In this document: positions 37,225 to 44,767 of the stretch, piece by piece
Layout: the number at the start of each line of letters is the position of its first letter
How positions within the stretch are numbered: the first letter of the stretch is position 1
Source: Sphingomonas dokdonensis
GTDB lineage: Bacteria; Pseudomonadota; Alphaproteobacteria; Sphingomonadales; Sphingomonadaceae
Assembly: GCF_002197685.1 (NCBI RefSeq)
Contig: NZ_NBBI01000002.1
Span: forward strand, 186,001-250,000
Direction: 5' to 3'
DNA: 64,000 nucleotides
The notes under the pieces: generated by a model
Told to the model about the DNA's origin: nothing
What the model saw: the letters and a program-made list of their open reading frames with translations, nothing else
Databases searched by the model: none
Program-made: the position numbers and the translations under genes

Positions 37225-38552
37225 TCGACGCCGCTTCCTATACGGCAACGCTCGACGGCGAGGATCGGCTGGTCGAGGCCGATCCCTCCTTTGCGGCGCT
37301 GAATGCCCGCGCCGGCGGGGCGGTGGGCCAGCCGCTCGCCGCGCCGCCACTCGCCGCGCTCGCCCGTCTGGCGCGCCGGCTCGCGATTCCGGTGGCGCGG
37401 GTGGTGACGATCGCGGATGCCGATCAGGACATGGATTGCTGGGTCCGCGCCGCGCCGACTGGTGACGAGGTGGCGCTGACACTCGCGGTTATTCGCGAAC
37501 GCCCGGCGTGGCGCCCCCCGCTCGCCGCCGCCGTCCCACCACCGCCCGGCGGCGATTGGGCATGGGAAGTGGATGCGCAGCTCAAGTTTCGCCAGCTCCT
37601 GATCGACGCCGGTCAGGATCACGGCGTGGACGAAACGCTGGTGATCGGCCAGCCACTCACCAGCGTGTTTGAGCTCGAAAGCGACGATGCCGGCGCCATG
37701 CCGTTGCTCGACGCGGTGGCGGCGGTGGATCATTTCGCCGATCAGCCCGCGCTGCTCGGCGCCAGCGGCGCGCGTGTGCTGCTCGCCGGGCACGTCCGGC
37801 TGGACCGGACCGGCGGGTTCAACGGCTTTGTCGGCGCCACCTATCACCAGGTGCGCCGCGACGTGGCCCCCGATGCGGAGATCGCCGGGCGGTTCAATCA
37901 TCAGCTCGACACCATCCTGCGCCGGCCGCTCAGCCGCATCGTCGCCAATGCCGACAGCATCAATGCGGGCGTGGATGGCGATATCGACCCGCAATATGCC
38001 GATTACGCCGCCGACATCGCCAGTGCCGGCCGACACCTGATGGGTCTCATTGACGACCTGTCGGATATCGAGGCGATCGAGCGCGAGGATTTCACCGTCG
38101 AGGACGAGGGGATCGACCTTGCCGACGTCACCCGCCGCGCCGCCGGGCTGCTGTCGGTCCGCGCCGCCAACGCCGGGGTGACGATCGACCGGGGCGATCT
38201 CGACAGCGCGGTGCCGGCGCACGGCGAGTTCCGCCGCACCTTGCAGATCATGGTCAATCTCATCGGCAATGCGGTCCGCTATTCGCCGCGAGACGCGATC
38301 GTCTGGCTGCGGCTCCAGCGTGACGGCGACCGCGTCTATGCCATCGTCGCCGATCAGGGAAAGGGGATCGCGCCCGAGGATCAGGAACGCATCTTCGCCA
38401 AGTTCGAGCGGGTCGACACCAGCGAGCCCGGTGGCAGCGGGCTCGGCCTCTACATCGCGCGGCGTCTCGCACGCGCAATGGGCGGCGATCTGACCGTCGA
38501 CAGCGCGCCCGGAGAGGGCGCACGCTTCATTTTGCGCCTGCCGGCCGCCTGA
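37221..38552 (+). CDS. Sensor histidine kinase-like protein with altered H-box
   Basis: 443-residue soluble protein. A PAS-like N-terminal half (about 1-215) precedes a HisKA-like helix pair (about 220-290) and an intact HATPase domain. That domain has its N box in MVNLIGNAVRYSP (about 343-355), G1 in DQGKGIAP (about 378) and G2 in GGSGLGLY (about 404). The H-box reads FNHQLDTILRRPLSRI: aligned on R-x-P-L, the phospho-acceptor His position is Thr231, while a displaced His sits at 227. No transmembrane segment is present. GTG start overlaps the DUF2336 stop. No response regulator gene is nearby. It may be a pseudokinase, or may use another residue. Confidence 0.82.
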   Translation: MIDAASYTATLDGEDRLVEADPSFAALNARAGGAVGQPLAAPPLAALARLARRLAIPVARVVTIADADQDMDCWVRAAPTGDEVALTLAVIRERPAWRPPLAAAVPPPPGGDWAWEVDAQLKFRQLLIDAGQDHGVDETLVIGQPLTSVFELESDDAGAMPLLDAVAAVDHFADQPALLGASGARVLLAGHVRLDRTGGFNGFVGATYHQVRRDVAPDAEIAGRFNHQLDTILRRPLSRIVANADSINAGVDGDIDPQYADYAADIASAGRHLMGLIDDLSDIEAIEREDFTVEDEGIDLADVTRRAAGLLSVRAANAGVTIDRGDLDSAVPAHGEFRRTLQIMVNLIGNAVRYSPRDAIVWLRLQRDGDRVYAIVADQGKGIAPEDQERIFAKFERVDTSEPGGSGLGLYIARRLARAMGGDLTVDSAPGEGARFILRLPAA

Positions 38553-38630
38553 CGGGCGATCGCGGCCGAAACGATGCCGGAAACAGGCCGCTTGGCGGCG
38601 GTTCGAGGCTGAAGTGCGCCCGGAAGCAGG

Positions 38631-40421
38631 CTAGCGCTGCCCCCCCTTTATGCGGAACAGCCGCAGCGGCGATCCCTTGGGGAGCGGCAGCGGGGTCAGC
38701 CAGTCGAACGTCTCGCCATGCGCCAGCCGGTCATAGAAACCGCCCGGCGCCTTGTCCCGATACACCGTCGATTCGGCCATGTTCGGGCATACCAGCATCA
38801 GCGTCGCGCCATGTTTCAGCATGATCGCCCGCGCCTGCTCCGGCGATCCCTTGAACGCATGATGCACATCCAGGATCGCCTCGCCATTACGGTGGTAAGG
38901 CCCTGCAATCGCGTCATGATGTGTCAGCGTGATCAGCCGCGGACCAAGGTCGACAAAGGTGAAAATCGTCGTCCGCGGCATTTGATTGAGCGGCTCCAGC
39001 GCCGGCACCGTCAGGCACCGCCCGGTCGCGCGATTGACCCGCTGCACATAAGGCGCGGGCTGGTCGATCGGCAGCGTGCGCAGCATCAAGCTCGCGAAAC
39101 TCCCGGAAATCAGGGCGAAAACTGCGGCGCCGGCAAAGACGCGAACAAAGATCGATCGCTGCGCGAGCAACCAAGGCAGCAGCAGCGCGGCGAGCGCCGT
39201 GACGCCCGGGATGGCCATCATCTGCGCGGCAGGTCCGGCACGTACCTGCCACAGCAGCATCGCGGCGGAGAACGAGGCAAACAGGCTGACGCACGCCCAG
39301 CCCACCAGCCGCGCAGTGCCACGCGCCCGCCACGTCGCAATCCCCGCGCCGATGATCCCCATTACCGGCAGCGCAGCCAGCGGAAAGCCGGTACGGAACG
39401 GGTGGCGATATATCGGCTTGGCCTCACGCACATTGCTGAGCCAGCTATAGTAAAGCTCGTCCGAAACCTGCTCGGGCCGCGACAGGCACTGGGGGAACAG
39501 GGTGGCAAACGCCCCCGCGATCGCTCCTCCGACGATCGCCGCCAGCACCAGCCGCACCTTGCGATCGGCCGGAGAGAGCAGCGCCAGCAAAGCCAACCCC
39601 GCGCCCGCTGCCACAAACACGCTGAGCCAGATCGGCGTCAGCGCATCGCACCGCATCACCCGGTTCGCCTCCGACGCGAAGACGACATAGCCCGCCGCAC
39701 ATCCGCCACCCAGCGTCAGCGCATAGCTCATCAGCCGCGCGCGATCATCGGCATCCCACACCCAACGCAAGGCGATGATGGCGCCTGCCATCACGCAATA
39801 GGGCAGCATTTCCAAACCGATGGCGAGCGAGGTCGCGCTCGCCAGCCCAACCAGCGCGCCGCCGCGCGCTTGCTTCGGATCGCACAATCCGGCCACCGTC
39901 ACGCTCAGCATCGCAAGCTGCCAGCCGTGATGGTCGATGCGATCGGGCATGAACATCAGGAGTGCGTTGGTGGAGCTCAACATGAACACGATCGCGAGCG
40001 GCCAGGCGAGCGGCGCTACCAGCCGCCGAACCGTCGCGCCCAGCGCCACCAGCACCACGCCAAGCGGAAGCAGCGGCGCAATCCCGCATGCCAGCTTCTC
40101 CGCCTCCGCTACGCCCACGAAAGGGCGAAGCAGCAGGATCAGCCCGGCAATCGGCAGATCCACGATGCGCGACCAGTGAATGTTGAAGCCCTGCGGCGGG
40201 TTCAGCCGATAGTTGCGCAGATCATACCAGCCCTGCCCGTCGAGCAGCGCCCGAACCTGCATCAGCCGCATGTTGTCGTCGGTATCGCCCAGCGACAGCC
40301 AGTGGATCGCCGCCCAGCGCTGCCAGACGTAGAAGATCGTGATCACCACCCAGGCGATCGTGGTCAGCTTGATCCAGTGCCGATCGAGGTCGCGCCCGAG
40401 TGATTGCAGTTGATCGTTCAC
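38631..40421 (-). CDS. Multi-pass membrane protein, GT-C glycosyltransferase-like
   Basis: 596 residues with about 11-12 transmembrane helices and a soluble C-terminal domain of about 140 residues. After TM1, a periplasmic loop has the acidic SLGDTDDNMRLMQVRALLDG, placed like the catalytic DD/DxD motif of GT-C enzymes (STT3/PglB, ArnT). This suggests transfer of a sugar from a polyprenyl-phosphate donor. The start is GTG 40421 (VNDQLQSLGRDLDRHW), after the strong ribosome site GAGGGA; the longer ATG frame is rejected. It is next to gtrA, methyltransferase and GT2 genes. Exact family not recognised. Confidence 0.75.
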   Translation of the reverse strand: MNDQLQSLGRDLDRHWIKLTTIAWVVITIFYVWQRWAAIHWLSLGDTDDNMRLMQVRALLDGQGWYDLRNYRLNPPQGFNIHWSRIVDLPIAGLILLLRPFVGVAEAEKLACGIAPLLPLGVVLVALGATVRRLVAPLAWPLAIVFMLSSTNALLMFMPDRIDHHGWQLAMLSVTVAGLCDPKQARGGALVGLASATSLAIGLEMLPYCVMAGAIIALRWVWDADDRARLMSYALTLGGGCAAGYVVFASEANRVMRCDALTPIWLSVFVAAGAGLALLALLSPADRKVRLVLAAIVGGAIAGAFATLFPQCLSRPEQVSDELYYSWLSNVREAKPIYRHPFRTGFPLAALPVMGIIGAGIATWRARGTARLVGWACVSLFASFSAAMLLWQVRAGPAAQMMAIPGVTALAALLLPWLLAQRSIFVRVFAGAAVFALISGSFASLMLRTLPIDQPAPYVQRVNRATGRCLTVPALEPLNQMPRTTIFTFVDLGPRLITLTHHDAIAGPYHRNGEAILDVHHAFKGSPEQARAIMLKHGATLMLVCPNMAESTVYRDKAPGGFYDRLAHGETFDWLTPLPLPKGSPLRLFRIKGGQR

Positions 40422-40599
40422 GGGCTTCCCTCGCCGACGCCGGCGGACTAGACGCCGTTCGAAATCGTTGGTTCGCTCTGGCTTGCCGCTGGCACCCCTT
40501 CCCGTCGGCCAAGGAAAAGGGCAGGGCAAGGACAGGCGCAGCCCCGGTCGGGCTGTACGTGGCGCCCGCCTCTAGCCAAGGCGGCACAAAGGGCAAGGC

Positions 40600-41019
40600 G
40601 TGGACGCACTCCGCAATCGAGACGCATCGGCGATGCGCGACACTTTTTGGCAGCTTGTCCGCTTCGGAATCGCCGGCGGACTGGCGACGCTCTGCTACGC
40701 CATGGTCTATTCCCCTCTCGCCGCGTTCAAGATCACCTCGGAGCAGGTGGCGAACATCTGCGGCTATCTGGTGGCGATGGGCTCGGGCTATGTGCTGCAC
40801 AGCCGCTGGAGCTTTCGCGGCCACGGGGCCGATGCGAAAAGCTCGATGCCCAAGTTCTTTGCGGTCTCGCTGGTCAGCTTTGCGCTCAACACCTTCTGGG
40901 TATGGCTGCTGACCGATGACGCCATGCTGGCCGGCGCGTGGTGGTGGCCGCTGGTGCCGATCGCCCTGGTGACGCCGCTTGTTACCTTTGCACTCAATCG
41001 TTTGTGGGTATTCGCCTGA
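40600..41019 (+). CDS. GtrA family membrane protein
   Basis: 139 residues, four transmembrane helices. The typical start is LVRFGIAGGLATLCYAMVYS, and the end is FALNRLWVFA, the GtrA signature (N-R-x-W-x-F). GtrA-type proteins are proposed to flip or present polyprenyl-phosphate-linked sugars, usually with a GtrB/DPM-type GT2 enzyme, which is present at 41769. GTG 40600 after AAGGGCAAGG is used; ATG 40633 (MRDTFWQLV) is an alternative. Confidence 0.88.
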   Translation: MDALRNRDASAMRDTFWQLVRFGIAGGLATLCYAMVYSPLAAFKITSEQVANICGYLVAMGSGYVLHSRWSFRGHGADAKSSMPKFFAVSLVSFALNTFWVWLLTDDAMLAGAWWWPLVPIALVTPLVTFALNRLWVFA

Positions 41020-41020
41020 T

Positions 41021-41749
41021 ATGGACCGCCGTGTTTACGATCGCATGGCCGAGCATGATTCCACCCATTGGTGGTATCGTGCCCGCCGCGATATTCTCTC
41101 CGATTATCTGACGCGCGAGGCTGCGCTGCCCGAGCAGGCGCGCATTCTGGAGATCGGCTGCGGCACGGGGCACAATCTGCCGATGCTCGCCCGTTTCGGC
41201 ACTGTGGATGCCATCGAGATCGATCCTGCGGCGCGCGAGGTTGCCAGTCTGCGCCTCGGCAAGGCGGTGGGTGAGGCGCCGTTGCCGGCGCTCTCCGGCG
41301 TGCCAAAGGCGAGCTATGATCTGATTGCGGTGCTCGATGTGGTGGAGCATATCGAGGATGACGTGGCCGCGCTGCGTGCCATGCGTGAGCGGCTGGCGCC
41401 CGGCGGCAAGATCCTGATTACGGTGCCCGCGCATCAGTGGATGTGGAGCGCGCATGATGTGGTGAATCATCACCACCGCCGCTATTCCAAGGCCACTTTG
41501 AATGCGGCGATCGAACAGGCCGGGCTGCGTCCGCGCAAGCTCGGCTATTTCAACTCGTTGCTGTTCCCACTTGCTGCCGGTGCCCGGCTCGCCGGCCGGA
41601 TCACCGGTCGCGACGACAGCGACGATACGCCGCCACCAGCGCCCGTTAACAAGCTGTTCGAAGCGATCTTTCGCGCCGAACGCCACCTCGTCGGGCGCTT
41701 GCCGATGCCGCCGGGCGTCTCGATCCTGACGCTCGCCGAGCCGGCCTGA
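41021..41749 (+). CDS. Class I SAM-dependent methyltransferase
   Basis: 242 residues. WWYRARRDIL at the N-terminus is followed by ILEIGCGTGHNLPMLARFG (motif I, about 42-60). DLIAVLDVVEHIEDD follows (about 100-114), and then the LAPGGKILITVPAHQWMWS segment. The C-terminal third may associate with the membrane. This type is often found with GtrA/GT2 pairs in envelope polysaccharide or lipid-carrier loci; the methyl acceptor is unknown. It starts one base after the gtrA stop. Confidence 0.87.
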   Translation: MDRRVYDRMAEHDSTHWWYRARRDILSDYLTREAALPEQARILEIGCGTGHNLPMLARFGTVDAIEIDPAAREVASLRLGKAVGEAPLPALSGVPKASYDLIAVLDVVEHIEDDVAALRAMRERLAPGGKILITVPAHQWMWSAHDVVNHHHRRYSKATLNAAIEQAGLRPRKLGYFNSLLFPLAAGARLAGRITGRDDSDDTPPPAPVNKLFEAIFRAERHLVGRLPMPPGVSILTLAEPA

Positions 41750-41768
41750 AAGACCGCCCGCGCCGGGT

Positions 41769-42785
41769 TCAGGCGCGGGTGTCGTCCACCAGGTCGGCCT
41801 CACGTACGCGCGTCGCAGCGGCCTGGAAACCAAGCGTCGCCCGGCTGTGGACCGTGCCCGCGATGTCGGCGACCAAATACAACGGCCGCCGCTTCGATTC
41901 GATGTACAGCCGGCCGATATATTCACCGATCATGCCCAGCACGAACATCTGCACCGCGCTGAGCACCGTCACGACCAGCATGGTGGAGGTCCAGCCCTGC
42001 ACAGGGTCGCCCTCGAAATATCCCCACAGGATATACACCAGCAGCAGCAGCGATGCGCCGGCGAGCGCGACCGACGCATGACTGGCGAAGCGCAGCGGCG
42101 CGGTGGAAAAGCCGGTCACCGCATCAAAGGCGAGGCGCAGCATGCGCGAGAGCGGATAATTGGTCTCGCCGGCATGGCGCTCGGCGCGGTCGTAGGGGAA
42201 GGGCACCTGGCGGAAGCCGATCCAGGCGACCATGCCGCGAATGAAGCGCGCCTGTTCGGGTAGCGCGAGCAGCGCATCGAGCGCACGTCGCGTCATCAGG
42301 CGAAAGTCGCCGGTATCGAGCGGAATGGGCGTATCGGTCAGGCGATCGAGCACGCGGTAAAAGGCGGCGGCGGTCGCCTTCTTGAAGAGCGTTTCGCCCG
42401 CCCGCTTGCGCCTGACGGCGAAGACCACGTCGGCGCCCTCGCGCGCCATCGTCGCACGCATCTCGGTCACCAGTTCGGGCGGATCCTGCAAATCGGCATC
42501 GATGATCAGGATCTGCTCGCCCGAGCACAGGTCAAGACCGGCGGTCAGTGCCAGCTGGTGGCCGTGATTGCGTGACAGGTTGATCGCCGCCACGCGCGGA
42601 TCGGCGGATGCCAGCTGCTGCATGATCGGCCAGCTGGCATCGCGCGAGCCGTCGTTGATAAAGATGATCTCGTGATCGTCGCCCACCGCCGCCTTAGCGG
42701 CGGCCGAGACCCGCTGGTGGAGCACGGGCAGGGTCGCTGCTTCGTTGTAGCAGGGCACGACAATGGAAAGGGCGGGACGGTGCAT
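41769..42785 (-). CDS. Family 2 glycosyltransferase, GtrB/DPM-like
   Basis: 338 residues. The GT-A domain has LSIVVPCYNEAATLPVL (about 6-22), the donor site IDADLQDPPELV and FRLMTRRALDAL. Two transmembrane helices follow (about 230-255 and 265-290), then IYIESKRRPLYLV-type ending motifs. It likely transfers a sugar to polyprenyl phosphate on the cytoplasmic face, the donor for the GT-C-like protein at 38631 and partner of GtrA at 40600. Convergent with the methyltransferase gene. Confidence 0.9.
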   Translation of the reverse strand: MHRPALSIVVPCYNEAATLPVLHQRVSAAAKAAVGDDHEIIFINDGSRDASWPIMQQLASADPRVAAINLSRNHGHQLALTAGLDLCSGEQILIIDADLQDPPELVTEMRATMAREGADVVFAVRRKRAGETLFKKATAAAFYRVLDRLTDTPIPLDTGDFRLMTRRALDALLALPEQARFIRGMVAWIGFRQVPFPYDRAERHAGETNYPLSRMLRLAFDAVTGFSTAPLRFASHASVALAGASLLLLVYILWGYFEGDPVQGWTSTMLVVTVLSAVQMFVLGMIGEYIGRLYIESKRRPLYLVADIAGTVHSRATLGFQAAATRVREADLVDDTRA

Positions 42786-42838
42786 GATCGCTGCGATCTA
42801 CAGACCGTCCCGCTCGAAATCACGTGGAAGTTGCGCAA

Positions 42839-44653
42839 TTAGGCGCGCGCCTGCTCCTCCACCAGCCGTTCCAGGATCGTCAGTGGCACTGCGCCATAGC
42901 GCAGAACCTCGTGGAACTGCTTCAGGTCGAAGCGGTCGCCGCGGATCTGCTGCGCCCGCTCGCGCGCCCGCACCCAGGCGGCGTGACCCACCTTGTAGCT
43001 GCACGCCTGGCCCGGCTGGGTGCAGTACCGCTCGACCTCGCGCTGCGAGCGAGGTTGCGCGAAGCCGACGGTCTCGACCATGTAGTTGGTCGCCTGATCG
43101 CGCGTCCACCGCTTGGTGTGGAGTCCCGTGTCGATCACCAGCCGTGCGGCGCGGAACAGGTAGCTTTGCAGAAAGCCGGCGCGCTCCAGATCATCGGCAT
43201 AGCCGCCAAGCTCGTCCGCGACGCTTTCGGCGTACAGCGCCCAGCCTTCGGAATAGGCGCTGAAGAAGCTGAGGTTACGCAGCAGCGGCTGCGGCGATTT
43301 CTGCGCGATCGAGATCTGCAGGTGATGGCCGGGCACACCCTCATGATAGGTAAGGCTTGGCAGCGAATATTTCGGCCAGTCGCCCACGTTCTTCAAGTTA
43401 ATCCAGTAGATCGCCGGGCGCGACCCATCGAGCGCGGCGCGGCTGTAATAGCCGTTCGACGCACCGTCCTGGATCTCGACAGGAACCGCCTGGATATTCA
43501 GCGGCTCGTTTGGCGGGTTGATGAAGGCTTGGCCGAGCTTCGCCGTCATTGCCGCATTACCCTCGTTCAGGCTGCGGATCAGCGCGGCGCGCCCTTCCGG
43601 CGTATCCGGGTACAGCTGATCGGCGCGTACGTTAAGCTGGTTCAGCCGCTCGCCCACATTGCCCTTGGTCAGACCCTGCTTCTTCAGGATGGCGTCGAGC
43701 TGCGCCGAAATCTCGCGTACCTGGTCGAGGCCCATCTGGTGGACCTCCTCCGGCGTGAACTTGGTGGTGGTCGCCTGCTCCAGCGCGGCGGCATAAATTT
43801 CATCGCCGCGCGGCACGTCCCAGATACCTGCCGAGCTGCGTGCGGTCGGCCGCAGCGACTTCATCAGCGCGATCTGTCGATCGAGTGCGGGATAAACCTC
43901 CGCCTGCACGATCCGTGCGGCGCGGGCCTGCCAATCGCCGGCTATGTTTTTCGCAGCGGCACGCTTCGCCACCGACTGCGCAAGCCCGCTCTCGGCCGGC
44001 GCAGGCGAGCGGAGCTTCGCCATCTGCAGCAGCGTCAGGTCGAGCGAGAAGTCTGGTGCCAGATAGCCGCGCGCGGCTTCTTCGCGCTGATCCGCCGTGT
44101 CCTGATCCAGCCGCTTGGCGAACGCGCCGAGCCGGTCGAGGTAGGCTTCGCAATCGTCGGTATTGTTGATGGTGTGCGCCGAATTCAGGAAATCGGGTGT
44201 CGAGAAATAGCTGCCGCCCTGCTGAAAGATGGTGAAAGGGCGCTGCACCCCGTCGAGCTTGAAGCGGTCGTACGGAACGGCCCGCGTTTCGAGCGAATAC
44301 AGCACAACCTCACGGTCCAGCTTCGAGCGTGCCGAGAGCGGGGCGGAATCCACCGCCTGCACCGATGCGATCGCCTGCTTCAGATCGGCGCGCGCCGCGG
44401 CCTTTCCGGCAGCGGAGTTATCCGACAGCTGATGCTTGAGCGCCGCATTCGGGCCCTTATCCATGCCCAGCGAGGTGGCGAGTTCGGGCGAACGCTGCAG
44501 CGTCTGGGCGAATATTTTGTCGAAAAGGGCGTTCAGCTTCGCGTCGGCCGGATTGGCAGGAGCAAGGGAAGCGGTCTGTGCGCGCAAGGCTTCTGGTACC
44601 AGCGCGAAGGCGGAAGCGGCGCTGGCAGAGGCAAGGAAGGTACGGCGATCCAA
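42839..44653 (-). CDS. DUF885 family protein, probable exported metallohydrolase
   Basis: 604 residues, DUF885 family. The N-terminus MDRRTFLASASAASAFAL has RR-x-F-L followed by a hydrophobic Ala-rich stretch, suggesting Tat or Sec export to the periplasm. The motif LTYHEGVPGHHLQ (about 433-445) contains HExxxH-like zinc ligands; further on come ALYAESVADELGGY and CTQPGQACSYKVG. The family is related to thermolysin-like or M32-type peptidases, but no substrate is established. Convergent to nothing close; 53 bases from the GT2 gene on the same strand. Confidence 0.88.
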   Translation of the reverse strand: MDRRTFLASASAASAFALVPEALRAQTASLAPANPADAKLNALFDKIFAQTLQRSPELATSLGMDKGPNAALKHQLSDNSAAGKAAARADLKQAIASVQAVDSAPLSARSKLDREVVLYSLETRAVPYDRFKLDGVQRPFTIFQQGGSYFSTPDFLNSAHTINNTDDCEAYLDRLGAFAKRLDQDTADQREEAARGYLAPDFSLDLTLLQMAKLRSPAPAESGLAQSVAKRAAAKNIAGDWQARAARIVQAEVYPALDRQIALMKSLRPTARSSAGIWDVPRGDEIYAAALEQATTTKFTPEEVHQMGLDQVREISAQLDAILKKQGLTKGNVGERLNQLNVRADQLYPDTPEGRAALIRSLNEGNAAMTAKLGQAFINPPNEPLNIQAVPVEIQDGASNGYYSRAALDGSRPAIYWINLKNVGDWPKYSLPSLTYHEGVPGHHLQISIAQKSPQPLLRNLSFFSAYSEGWALYAESVADELGGYADDLERAGFLQSYLFRAARLVIDTGLHTKRWTRDQATNYMVETVGFAQPRSQREVERYCTQPGQACSYKVGHAAWVRARERAQQIRGDRFDLKQFHEVLRYGAVPLTILERLVEEQARA

Positions 44654-44767
44654 GGGCTTGTGCCTTTCACTGAGAAGATGGCACGATCCTAGTCATGGCA
44701 GCAGCGATGCCGCAAGTGGCGCAGCTGCGCGACGATCATTGTCGCCGCTCACGCCGCGATCATTTGG

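Noticed and set aside
34813..37482. 889-residue open frame on the minus strand
   Set aside because: Antisense to the nucleotidyltransferase-like and DUF2336 genes, no recognisable domain, Arg/Gly/Gln-rich shadow composition.
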